Assembly: GCA_014360685.1 (NCBI GenBank)
Contig: JACIXB010000014.1
Location: 1-64,000, forward strand
DNA length: 64,000 bases
Direction: 5' to 3'
Source of the DNA: Actinomycetota bacterium
GTDB taxonomy: Bacteria; Actinomycetota; Geothermincolia; Geothermincolales; RBG-13-55-18
Shown: one piece after another, positions 11,704 through 20,044 of the stretch
How positions within the stretch are numbered: position 1 is the stretch's first letter
Layout: every line of letters starts with the position of its first letter
Position numbers and translations under genes: made by a program
Notes under the pieces: generated by a model
The model's database searches: none
The model's input: the letters and a program-made list of their open reading frames with translations, nothing else
Told to the model about the DNA's origin: nothing

Positions 11704-12408
11704 ATGGAAATCCCGACCGGGAAAGAGCTCTCGACACTCCGGAGGCGCGTGAAGCGCATCGACCGGATCCTCCTTGCGTGTTACGGGGACCGCCCGTGGT
11801 TACCTCGCTTCCCTCACCTACTCGACGGGCTCATCCATACCCTGCTCTCCCAGAACACCAGCGACGTCAATTCCCACCTGGCCTTCCGCCGCCTGAAGGA
11901 TAGGTTCCCGACCTGGGAGGAGGCCGCCCGCGCCCGGGTGGAGGAGGTCGAGGAGGCCATCCGGCCCGGTGGCATCTCCCGGGTCAAGGCGGAGCGGATA
12001 AAAACGCTCCTCGAACTGGTGCGTCGGGACTTCGGTGCCTATTGCCTGGCCCCCCTAGCGCAGAAGGAACCGCGGGAGGCCCTCCGTTATCTGCTGGAGA
12101 TTCCTGGCGTGGGGCGCAAGACGGCCGCGGTGCTCCTCCTCTTCCAGCTTGGATATCCCTTCTTCCCCGTGGATACCCACGTCCTCCGGGTGGGGAAGAG
12201 GCTGGAGGTCATACCCGGCGGGGCCGATGCCGAAGCGGCCCATGAGCTCATGGATGAACTAGTCCCGGACGAGATCAAGTACCGGCTGCACCTGAACCTC
12301 ATCGAGCACGGCAGGCGGGTATGCCGGGCGAGGAACCCCCGGTGCGGGGATTGCTGCCTCCGCGAGGCTTGCCCCTACCCGGACCGCCTGGGAAGGCGGG
12401 TGGGGTAA
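11704..12408 (+). CDS. nth: Endonuclease III (DNA glycosylase/AP lyase)
   Basis: The 234-residue base-excision repair enzyme removes oxidised pyrimidines and cleaves at the abasic site. The helix-hairpin-helix LEIPGVGRKTAAVLL holds the catalytic lysine, and VDTHVLRVGKRL holds the catalytic aspartate. The C-terminal [4Fe-4S] motif is C-x6-C-x2-C-x5-C (CRARNPRCGDCCLREAC), exactly the Nth spacing. The ATG at 11704 follows a GGGAGG site. The metallopeptidase gene follows directly and may be co-transcribed. Confidence 0.93.
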   Translation: MEIPTGKELSTLRRRVKRIDRILLACYGDRPWLPRFPHLLDGLIHTLLSQNTSDVNSHLAFRRLKDRFPTWEEAARARVEEVEEAIRPGGISRVKAERIKTLLELVRRDFGAYCLAPLAQKEPREALRYLLEIPGVGRKTAAVLLLFQLGYPFFPVDTHVLRVGKRLEVIPGGADAEAAHELMDELVPDEIKYRLHLNLIEHGRRVCRARNPRCGDCCLREACPYPDRLGRRVG

Positions 12409-12478
12409 AATGTTCATTAACCGGTCGTTGAAGCTGAAGAAGCTGGGACAAGTACCGAACGGCGGGAAAGGTGGAAAC

Positions 12479-14074
12479 ATGCGGTTGCGAATCCTCTTAC
12501 CGGTGGCGTTGGTCCTTTCACTCCTGGCGGGAACCCTGGCGGCGCCAGCACAGGTGGACCGTTCGGCCATCGAAGAGGTCCTCGAGCAGGTGAAGGGGAT
12601 AAGGGGGCTCAATGCCGATTCCGGCGTTCCCGTGGATTACCTCTCCCAGGACCAGCTCCGGGAGAGGATGATCCAGGACTTCGAGGAGGAGAACCCCGAG
12701 GAGGAGATCAGGACCGCCTCCGAGATCATGGTCATGCTCGGGTTCATCGACCCAGAGTTGGACCTGTACGGGTTGTATATCGACCTCTACACCGAGCAGA
12801 TAGCCGGTTTCTACGATGCAGAGGAAAACCGCATGTTCTTGATCTCCGAGGAACAGCGGATGGGGCCCATGGATCGGTATATCTTGGCCCACGAGCTCAC
12901 CCACTACCTGCAGGACAGCAACTTCGACCTTCAGCGGCCGCCCTTTTACGATCCTCCCGAGGCGGAGGAGGAAACGGATGACGACGCCGCCTTCGCCGCC
13001 ACCTGCCTGGTGGAGGGAGACGCCATGCTCACCTCCCGACTCTGGCTCACCCGTTACATGGACCCCTCGGACCTGTTGGAGATGCAGCGGGAGAGCGGCG
13101 AGTTCTCCACCGAGGTACTGGACAGCGCGCCCGAATACATACGCGACGGCCTCCTATTTCCCTACCAGGAAGGGGAAAAATTCGTGGAGTACCTTCACCG
13201 CCGGGGAGGCTTCGGTAATGTGGATGAGGCGTTCCGCCGGCCCCCTAAAAGCACGGAACAGATCTATCACCCGGAGAAATACCTGTCCGGGGAGGACCCG
13301 GTACCCCTGGAGCTCGCCGACCTCAGCGGCGAGTTAGGGGAAGGTTGGGAGCTGGCTTACGACAACGTGTTGGGTGAGTTTGACGTATTCGAGCTTTTCA
13401 AGCCCTACATGAGGAGGGATGATGCCGAGGAAGCGGCAGCGGGATGGGGTGGCAATATCTACCATTATTACCGCGATGCGAAAGGAGAGAAGGTCCTGAT
13501 CCAACTTTACGCTTGGGACGGGGAAGACGACGCCTCGGAGTTTGTCGCCGCGTACTCCAACTACTTGAAGAAACGCTTCGCATCCGGCCTGAGGGAGGAA
13601 GAGGAAAAGGGCGCCTGGAGATCTTGGTCCGGCGGAGATTATTTCCACGCGCTTAAGAAGGAAGGCAGGAACGTCTACGTTCTGCAGGCCACGACCGAGG
13701 GGGCCTTGGAGTCGGTTATCTCCGGGCTGGGCGAAGGCGGCGAGGAATTGGGGGAGGAACTTCTGGGCGGCGATAAGGACGGCGGAGAGGAAAAGATACG
13801 CGACTTCGGGTGGCTGATCGTCGCCGGCGTTGCGGGCCTCTTCTTTTTGGGTATCGTCCTCATCATCGTCATGTTCATCGTTTTGCGCAGGCCTTCAGGC
13901 ACCCCGGCGCCTCCCGGCATCCACTATCCCCGGGCGTACGGTCCTGGGCCTTTGGCGCCTCCCCGGGCCGGGGCGGTCGACCAGGCGGGTGCACCCACGG
14001 AGCCTCCATATCATGCACCCTCACCGCATGAGCCGACCGAACAACCCCCGCCCCAACCTCCTGGAGACGGGTAA
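12479..14074 (+). CDS. Membrane-anchored zinc metallopeptidase-like protein
   Basis: The product of about 531 residues has an N-terminal signal peptide (about 1-22, ending ...LAGTLAAPAQ). A gluzincin-type site follows: HELTHYLQD (HExxH, with the zinc-binding histidines and catalytic glutamate) and a downstream EGDA that could provide the third ligand glutamate. A central beta/alpha region ends in a single transmembrane helix (about residues 445-470), followed by a proline-rich cytoplasmic tail. The active domain would therefore be outside the cell. The ATG at 12479 gives the signal peptide directly after an AAAGGTGG site; the frame is open back to 12410. Its substrate is unknown. Confidence 0.75.
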   Translation: MRLRILLPVALVLSLLAGTLAAPAQVDRSAIEEVLEQVKGIRGLNADSGVPVDYLSQDQLRERMIQDFEEENPEEEIRTASEIMVMLGFIDPELDLYGLYIDLYTEQIAGFYDAEENRMFLISEEQRMGPMDRYILAHELTHYLQDSNFDLQRPPFYDPPEAEEETDDDAAFAATCLVEGDAMLTSRLWLTRYMDPSDLLEMQRESGEFSTEVLDSAPEYIRDGLLFPYQEGEKFVEYLHRRGGFGNVDEAFRRPPKSTEQIYHPEKYLSGEDPVPLELADLSGELGEGWELAYDNVLGEFDVFELFKPYMRRDDAEEAAAGWGGNIYHYYRDAKGEKVLIQLYAWDGEDDASEFVAAYSNYLKKRFASGLREEEEKGAWRSWSGGDYFHALKKEGRNVYVLQATTEGALESVISGLGEGGEELGEELLGGDKDGGEEKIRDFGWLIVAGVAGLFFLGIVLIIVMFIVLRRPSGTPAPPGIHYPRAYGPGPLAPPRAGAVDQAGAPTEPPYHAPSPHEPTEQPPPQPPGDG

Positions 14075-14487
14075 TACGGTCGGTATAAGGCGTGGGAGAG
14101 CTTCCGCGGCGGCATCGTGGTATCAAGGGTTGGCGGCACCCTTCTGTTTTGCCCGCCTATCTCTGAAGCCCTGTTGTCCATGTTTGGCCTCCGTGGTGGT
14201 TTTCGGGCCTGCACCGGTTCATCGCCTTGTATCGCCGCGTAAAAGCGCGGGATGGGCGGGATTGACCGCCGCCGGAAATGGCCAGGCGCGGGCGGACGTT
14301 GATGGTTTTCTCGGCGTGTATCCCCTTCTTGCCCCTGACCTGGCCCCGCCCCTTGATAGGCGGAAGGACGTTGTGCGTTCGAGGGACCGCCGGGGCGAGA
14401 ATGTGCATGGATGACGGGAATCTTATCCACTCCGTCGCGGATAAGCTCCGTGGCCTTGTGCTATAATTTTTCTTGCGGCAGAGGAAG
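14075..14487. other. intergenic region upstream of the tRNA
   Basis: No convincing gene is seen. The open frames on both strands lack ribosome binding sites. The right end carries TATAAT at 14462-14467, about 20 bases before the tRNA, a likely -10 box; the corresponding -35 is poor. Confidence 0.45.
14462..14467 (+). promoter_or_regulatory. -10 box of the tRNA gene
   Basis: A perfect TATAAT lies 20 bases upstream of the mature tRNA 5' end, a usual distance for stable-RNA promoters. No good -35 match is seen at 17 bases. Confidence 0.5.
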
Positions 14488-14563
14488 GGGCCCTTAGCTC
14501 AGTTGGCAGAGCAGCGGACTCATAATCCGCGGGTCGCAGGTTCGAGTCCTGCAGGGCCCACCA
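14488..14563 (+). tRNA. tRNA with CAU anticodon (Met elongator or Ile2)
   Basis: A complete cloverleaf is visible: a 7-bp acceptor stem (GGGCCCT with AGGGCCC), a D-arm with AGCTCAGTTGGCAGAGC, an anticodon loop CTCATAA (anticodon CAU) on a 5-bp GCGGA/TCCGC stem, a T-arm GCAGG-TTCGAGT-CCTGC, discriminator A and an encoded CCA. The acceptor and D-arm (GGGCCCTTAGCTCAG) resemble bacterial tRNA-Ile2, whose C34 is changed to lysidine, as well as some elongator tRNA-Met genes. The charging identity therefore cannot be settled by eye. It is not an initiator tRNA, because the first base pair is G-C. Confidence 0.95.
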
Positions 14564-14568
14564 GTAAA

Positions 14569-14610
14569 AGACCAGGTCAGAGGGCATGTTTCCCGACCTG
14601 GTCTCTTTTT
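14569..14610 (+). terminator. Rho-independent terminator of the tRNA
   Basis: A perfect 10-bp stem (AGACCAGGTC at 14569-14578 with its complement at 14595-14604) has a 16-base loop. After one C, five T residues follow. It begins six bases after the CCA end. Confidence 0.9.
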
Positions 14611-14690
14611 CCCCGTCTCGGCGGAAAGCTTGCGCCGGAAATACGCCGGAAACTCAGGACGCTGAACGCGTTTCCTCAGGTTATTAGATC

Positions 14691-15014
14691 TCATCCTTCC
14701 CCCCTTTTCCCGGGGCAGGCGGATGACCTAAGGGGTCCTAGGCGAGGGCGTTTTCCACCCCCCTTGCTCACCCGTTCCAGGCCGGTCTCATATAGGTGGG
14801 CGTAGACGTTGGCGGTCACGGCGAGGGAGGAGTGACCCATGGCCGCCTGGAGGCTCTTTAAGTCCGCCCCTCCCTCTATGGCCAGGGCGGCGTAAGTGTT
14901 TCGGAGGTCGTGGAAGCGCATCCGGGGGAGGCCGGCCGCCTCCAGGGCGGGGAAGAACTCCCGGGATATGCTCCCCTGATTCTTAAAACGTCGTCGGCCG
15001 CTTATAAAATATAA
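14691..15014 (-). pseudogene. Tyrosine recombinase (phage integrase) C-terminal remnant
   Basis: Reading leftward, the frame contains AAGLPRMRFHDLRNTYAALA, i.e. the H-x-x-R of the tyrosine recombinase catalytic domain. MGHSSLAVTANVYAHL follows, where the histidine and the Y nucleophile fall at the expected spacing. The frame can be read back to about 15014 (GRRRFKNQG...), but the N-terminal SAM-like and core-binding parts and the first catalytic arginine are absent. The upstream end meets the promoter of the sbcD-like gene. Lying next to a tRNA gene, it looks like the scar of an integrated element. Confidence 0.7.
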
Positions 15015-15070
15015 GCAGTGTGTAGTTCTTGGGTTTTTGAAACTAAGAACGATCGCGAAAGGGGAGTGGA

Positions 15071-16180
15071 ATGAAATTCATTCACACAGCGGACCTTCAC
15101 CTGGGGAGGCCCTTTACCGCCCTCGGCGATAAAGGGGATGAGCTGAGGGAGGCGCTCCTCGATGCGTTGAAGAGATCCGTGGAGCTGGCGAGGCAGGAGG
15201 GGGTGGATTTCCTGGTCATCGCCGGGGACCTTTTCGACTCCAACGAGGTAACGGGGAGGCTGGTTAAGAGGGTCCTGGAAATATTGAGAGGCATCGCCCC
15301 GACCCCCGTGCTTGTTCTGCCGGGGACCCACGACCTCCTGGACGAGGGCAGCGTTTACCACAGGAACGAGTTCCGCGAGGCAGGGAACGTGAAGGTGTTC
15401 GGCATCCACGGCAGCACGATAAGGATCGGCGAAGCCGCCGTCCACGGGAGGGCCAACGACACCAAGCGGGGCGGGGAGCATCCCCTGGGCGAGCTCAAAC
15501 CGGACCCGGAGGCCAGGTACAACGTCGCCGTGATCCACGCCAGCGTGGAGATAGAGGGTAAGGCCAGCCCGGACGATTACCTGGTCAACCCGGAAGAGAT
15601 AGCCTCCTCCGGCATGGACTACGTGGCCCTGGGGCACTGGCATGGACGGGGAGAGTTTTCCTCCGGTGGAACCACGGCCTGGTATTGCGGTTCCCCTGAA
15701 CCCACGAAGTTCGACGAAAAGGGGGCGGGGAGCGTGCTCCTGGTGGAGCTTTCGGATGGCCCCCCCTTGGTCAAAGCCTTGCCCACCGGTAAGCATACCT
15801 GGTTGGTAAAGGACTTCGACCTGGAAACGTTCCCGCCGGGCAAGTCCCTGGAGTCGGAGATACGTTCCCTGGGTGGCGAACATGTGCTTTTGCGAGCCTG
15901 TATCAAGGGCCTCCTCCCAGAGGGCCGGGAGTTGGACCTGGAGGCCCTGGAGGAGCGGCTGCGGGAACACTTCTTCCACCTGGAGATAAATAACGCCGGC
16001 ATCGCCTATCCGCTGGATGAGGTGGAGTCCCTTTTCCCCGAGGGTACCGTGGGCTCCATGTACGTGGCCCGCCTCAAGGAGCTCATCCAAGAGGCGCAAG
16101 ACGAGGAGGAGAAATCCCTCCTGAAGAAGGCGTTGTACCTCGGGGCCAGATACATCGCCGGGGAGCTGGAGGTGGACTGA
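15071..16180 (+). CDS. sbcD: SbcD/Mre11-like exonuclease subunit
   Basis: The 369-residue calcineurin-like metallophosphoesterase would form the nuclease of an SbcCD/Rad50-Mre11-type complex acting on DNA ends and hairpins. Dinuclear metal motifs appear in order: DLHLG (about residue 8), GDLFD (about 55), GTHD (the usual GNHD with T for N), a HAS motif near residue 155, and GHWH near 190. The C-terminal 150 residues are helical and probably contact the ATPase. The ATG at 15071 has a GGGGAG site. The stop overlaps the ATPase start by one base (TGATG). The assignment rests on motifs and the partner gene. Confidence 0.85.
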   Translation: MKFIHTADLHLGRPFTALGDKGDELREALLDALKRSVELARQEGVDFLVIAGDLFDSNEVTGRLVKRVLEILRGIAPTPVLVLPGTHDLLDEGSVYHRNEFREAGNVKVFGIHGSTIRIGEAAVHGRANDTKRGGEHPLGELKPDPEARYNVAVIHASVEIEGKASPDDYLVNPEEIASSGMDYVALGHWHGRGEFSSGGTTAWYCGSPEPTKFDEKGAGSVLLVELSDGPPLVKALPTGKHTWLVKDFDLETFPPGKSLESEIRSLGGEHVLLRACIKGLLPEGRELDLEALEERLREHFFHLEINNAGIAYPLDEVESLFPEGTVGSMYVARLKELIQEAQDEEEKSLLKKALYLGARYIAGELEVD

Positions 16181-18570
16181 TGCACATCAAGAGCCTGGAG
16201 ACCACGGGGTTCGGCAGCCTCGGGGACAGGAGGATTAGTTTCGGAAGCGGGCTCACGGTCATCAAGGGGCCCAACGAGGCCGGGAAATCCTTCACCATAA
16301 AAGCGATCTGCCAGGGGCTTTTCGGGGATGCCGCGACCACGGACAGAAAGATCAGGGATTACTGCCGGAAATGGAACAGCGAGGGCGATTTTTCGGTCAG
16401 GCTGGAGCTCGAGGATGACGGGAAAACCTACCTGGTGACCAGGGATTACGAGGAAAGAAAGAACATCCTCCAGGCCGAGGGAGGGAAGGAAATAAGGGAC
16501 AAGAAGAAGATCGCCGAGCGCGTCGGCAGCTTGCTGGGTCTTCCCACGGAGAAGGCCTTCCTGGCCACCGCCTGCATAATGCAGGAGGAGGTGGAGGCCC
16601 TCGGCGAGGAGAAGGCCTCCATCCGCAGCATCATGGAGGAAAAGATAGCCGGCTCTGGATCGGACGCGGACAAGATCCTCAAGAAGCTGGGCAAAAAAAT
16701 GGAGGAGCTGCGCAGCAAGAGCGGCAAGAAGGGGAAGCTCGTCCAACTCCAGGCGGAGATCGAGGCCCTACAGGAGGAACTGCGCGAGGCGAGGGAAAGG
16801 CTGGGGCAGCTGGTTGACAACAAGAGGCAATTGGCGGGAGTGAAAGGCGAACTGGAAGCGGGCCGGAACATCCTCGCCGATAAACAAAGGGCCTTGGAGA
16901 ACAGCAGGAAATATATAGAGGCCCAGGAGGAGATGAAAAGGCGTGACCGGGAATTCGAGCAGGCGAGAAAGAACCTGGACGAATGCAGGGAGGCGAAAAG
17001 GAAGATAGGGGAAGCCGAGAAATCCCTGGCGGAGCTGGGAGGCAAGCTGGAAAGGCTCGTGGAGGAGATAGACAAGGCGGAAAGGTATCTTAAGGCGGAC
17101 CGTTCCTGGTCTTCCCTTAACGGGGAGTACGGGAGACTGAAGGAAAAACTGGAGAGGTTGAGGGGCCTGGAAATCAGGATATCCGAGCTCCGGAAGGACC
17201 TGGAGAGCATGCGGGCCGTCGATCCCGCGGAGTTGAGAAAAGCCTTGTCTCTACCCGGGGAGATAAACTCCCTGGAATCCGCTCTTGAGCGGCAGCTTTT
17301 CGGTGTGGAGGTGAGAGCTGAATCGGGCGTGGCCTTCGCCATCACCGCCGACGGGAAGGCGGTGGAGGGGTCACGCGCCGAGGCGCACAAGGAAGCGCTG
17401 GTGGATTTCCCGGGAATCGCCTCCGTCCACCTCACCAACCTTTCCGGCGGGGAGACGCCCCTGGTGGAGGAGGTGTCCCGCAAACAGGAGGCCCTGAAGA
17501 GGATTCTCGACAAGTACGGAGCGCCGGATCTCGAGGCACTCGAGGAACTGGACAGGAGATACAGGGAGAAGAAGACCGAGCTGGAAGGCCTGGAGAAGGA
17601 AAGGGCCGCCCTTCTGGGGGATGACACGCCAGAGGAGCTGGAGGCCGCGCTGAGGGAAATGCAAGCCGGACTGGAACGGGCCAAGGAAGAACGCGACTCC
17701 TTTGCCAGGCACGCCCTTCCCGAGGAAGAGCTGCGGAAGAAGAGAGAGGAGAGGGAAGCCTTGGAAAAGGAGAGGCGGGAGCTGGAAAAGGCCGTCTCCG
17801 AGTGTCGGGGGACCCTTAAGGTGGTGGGCGAGGACGATGTCGAACTCCAGGAGAAGGTGGACGCCTGCGCCAAGGAACTGGCTCTCGCCCGTGCCAACCT
17901 CGGTGAGCTGGCTCCTTATAAATGCAGCGGCGAGGAGTTCAGCAGGCTGGAGAGGGAAGTGGAGGAACTGCAGGAAAGAGTGAAGGGGCTGGAACACGAG
18001 GAGATCAGGCTCCAGGAGCGCATAAACAGCGAAAAGATCGGGGAGGAGGATGTCGTCGCCGTCGAGGAGAGGCTCGGCTTGGCGAAGCATAAGAAAGAAA
18101 GACTTCAAAGAAGGTACGATGTGCGCCGCTTGATCGCCGAGAACATCGAGTGGGCGAGAGAGAGGGCCGTCTCCGGTTTTTCGGGGGCCATAGAGGAGCG
18201 TATGGGGGAGATACTCAGCTCCATAACCGGGGGAAAGTACCGGAGGGTGGAGGTCGACGGCAACCTCGGGGTGAGAATCTATTCCGAGGAAAAAGGGGGT
18301 TTCCTGGACCTGGAGAACAAGGACGACCTCTCGGCCCTGTCCAGCGGCACCCTGGACCAGGTTTACTTGGCGGCCAGGCTGGCGGTTCTGGAGATCTTGA
18401 CCGGCGACCGCAAACCTCCACTTATCCTCGACGATACCTTCGTCAGCTTCGACGACATGGGAAGAAAACGGAACGCCTTCGAGCTCTTGAAGAAACTCGC
18501 CGCGGAGAGGCAAGTACTTTACTTCACCTGTCACGATTGCCCTCCCGAACTCGAGGTGGTCGAGATCTAA
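16180..18570 (+). CDS. sbcC: SbcC/Rad50-like SMC-family ATPase, lacking a zinc hook
   Basis: The 796-residue product has an N-terminal Walker A motif (GPNEAGKSF), long charged coiled-coil stretches (about residues 185-360 and 480-650), and a C-terminal lobe with the ABC signature LSSGTLDQVYLAARLA and Walker B PLILDDTFVSFDD. This is the domain order of SbcC/Rad50. It is short for the family (SbcC is about 1,000 residues), and no CxxC zinc-hook motif interrupts the coiled coil; the only CxxC (CHDC) is at the extreme C terminus. Between the coils lies a roughly 80-residue beta-rich insert (about 370-440). It may be closer to the short YhaN/AAA_23 group. It is co-translated with the nuclease gene. 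Confidence 0.82.
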   Translation: MHIKSLETTGFGSLGDRRISFGSGLTVIKGPNEAGKSFTIKAICQGLFGDAATTDRKIRDYCRKWNSEGDFSVRLELEDDGKTYLVTRDYEERKNILQAEGGKEIRDKKKIAERVGSLLGLPTEKAFLATACIMQEEVEALGEEKASIRSIMEEKIAGSGSDADKILKKLGKKMEELRSKSGKKGKLVQLQAEIEALQEELREARERLGQLVDNKRQLAGVKGELEAGRNILADKQRALENSRKYIEAQEEMKRRDREFEQARKNLDECREAKRKIGEAEKSLAELGGKLERLVEEIDKAERYLKADRSWSSLNGEYGRLKEKLERLRGLEIRISELRKDLESMRAVDPAELRKALSLPGEINSLESALERQLFGVEVRAESGVAFAITADGKAVEGSRAEAHKEALVDFPGIASVHLTNLSGGETPLVEEVSRKQEALKRILDKYGAPDLEALEELDRRYREKKTELEGLEKERAALLGDDTPEELEAALREMQAGLERAKEERDSFARHALPEEELRKKREEREALEKERRELEKAVSECRGTLKVVGEDDVELQEKVDACAKELALARANLGELAPYKCSGEEFSRLEREVEELQERVKGLEHEEIRLQERINSEKIGEEDVVAVEERLGLAKHKKERLQRRYDVRRLIAENIEWARERAVSGFSGAIEERMGEILSSITGGKYRRVEVDGNLGVRIYSEEKGGFLDLENKDDLSALSSGTLDQVYLAARLAVLEILTGDRKPPLILDDTFVSFDDMGRKRNAFELLKKLAAERQVLYFTCHDCPPELEVVEI

Positions 18571-19165
18571 GGGCGACGGTCTCAGTGATCCCGGCGTGGC
18601 GGAAAGAATCAGCCGTATTTCTCCGATCGTATGGCCTATTCGGTCGATCCACGCCAGTTGACTCGTGGCTATACTGGTTAACGAATAGGGAAATTCCACC
18701 TCCACGGAAGGGAGAAGGCAGGGATGCGCATCGCCTCCTCGCCCGTCTTGGCATCGTCCCTTCATCTTTTGCCCGCCGGGAAAGGTTGACCGAAAGCCTA
18801 CGGATACGTGGCGGAGCAGGCAACGTTAACGCGACCGCGCGATTTGTGTCCACGGTAGCCGGAAGATCTCTTGAGGAGGCCTCACTTGAAGGCGGGGAGA
18901 GATCGGCCGCGGCGGGGCCGGTTTGGCGCAGCATGTAGATTTATATTTCTGAATTCCTACCCGCTCTTGCCGTTTGTCGACAGGCTGACGGTCTAACTCG
19001 GTCCGGCGGCTACAGCCCGCTATCACCCGACAGGGAGCTTCGATTCGAGATCCGGCTTGACGTTCCCGCGATGCAGTTTGACACCACGTACATGGCTTGA
19101 TATATCATATTACGATAAGATTAATCATATTGTGATATTAATATTTTGTGCCGGGAGGTCGAAAA
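18571..19165. other. intergenic region upstream of the IclR gene
   Basis: About 595 bases without a supported gene. The left 500 bases are GC-rich, with overlapping non-coding frames. The right 65 bases are strongly AT-rich and contain a pair of direct repeats that probably form the operator and promoter of the regulator. Confidence 0.45.
19104..19136 (+). promoter_or_regulatory. direct-repeat operator upstream of the IclR gene
   Basis: ATCATATTACGAT (19104-19116) and ATCATATTGTGAT (19124-19136) match at 11 of 13 bases and start exactly 20 bases apart, two helical turns. They lie in an AT-rich island about 30-60 bases before the IclR start codon, consistent with an autoregulatory binding site. 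Confidence 0.5.
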
Positions 19166-19987
19166 TTGGCGTCCAAGAGACCCAACGCCATAGAAAAGGC
19201 CCTGGACGTGCTCATGCTATTTTCTCCTTCCAACCATGAGCTGGGTATAGCGGAGATAGGGACCCGCCTTGGGCTGCACGCAGCAACCGCCAGCCGCATC
19301 GTCAAGACCTTGGCCGGCAGGGGTTTCCTTCAGCAAAACCGGCATACCAGGAAATACCATCTCGGCCCCTCGGTAATGAGCCTTGCCCACGCCCTTTACC
19401 GCTCCCTGAGAACGGAGATGGTGCAGTTGGCTAGGCCTTATCTGGAGGAGTTACGGGACGCGTTGGGGGAGACGGTGGTGTTCGAGGTGTGGTCGGGAAC
19501 GGCCACCTACATTGCTCACGTGGAGGAGGGGCCGCAGCGGGTGCGCATTGCGGGAACGGTGGGAGATCAGCTTCCTCCCCACGCCGCGGCGGGAGCCAAG
19601 GCTATACTGGCTTTTTCCGACGGCCGGTTGACGGAGAGGGTTATGGAGAAAGGATTGCCCAGGCTCACGCCGACGACCGTCACCGACCCGGAGGAGTTCA
19701 GGCGCCAGCTGGAGGTGATTAAAAAGCGGGGTTACGCCGTGGATCGCGAGGAGATAGACCTGGGCATCAACGCCGTCGCCGCTCCCGTGTTCAACCACGA
19801 GGGAAAAGCGGTCGCGGCGGTGGTCGTGGCCGGCCCATCCCGGCGGGTCACGGGGACGGCGAGATCCCCTCACGTTCGCCTGGTAAAAGAGACGGCGGGG
19901 AAGATAACCTTGCTCCTCCAGATGAGGAGGGAAGGAGAGGAGGGGAAGCAGGCAGCCTCTCGACCTCCCATGGCGATGGAGATGTGA
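19166..19987 (+). CDS. IclR-family transcriptional regulator
   Basis: The 273-residue product has an N-terminal winged helix (about residues 5-65; LGIAEIGTRLGLHAATASRI) and the C-terminal IclR effector domain with LPPHAAAGAKAILA, GYAVDREE and the ligand-pocket pattern INAVAAPVF. These are the normal family landmarks. The TTG at 19166 is preferred because GGGAGGT lies six bases upstream; an in-frame GTG at 19148 would put this site inside the gene. It reads toward the CocE-like hydrolase 57 bases downstream, which is the likely target. The effector is unknown. Confidence 0.9.
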   Translation: MASKRPNAIEKALDVLMLFSPSNHELGIAEIGTRLGLHAATASRIVKTLAGRGFLQQNRHTRKYHLGPSVMSLAHALYRSLRTEMVQLARPYLEELRDALGETVVFEVWSGTATYIAHVEEGPQRVRIAGTVGDQLPPHAAAGAKAILAFSDGRLTERVMEKGLPRLTPTTVTDPEEFRRQLEVIKKRGYAVDREEIDLGINAVAAPVFNHEGKAVAAVVVAGPSRRVTGTARSPHVRLVKETAGKITLLLQMRREGEEGKQAASRPPMAMEM

Positions 19988-20044
19988 GTCAGGGGAGCGC
20001 GATCCGCGTGGGAGGTAGGGGAGGGTGATCAACGAGGGAGAGCG

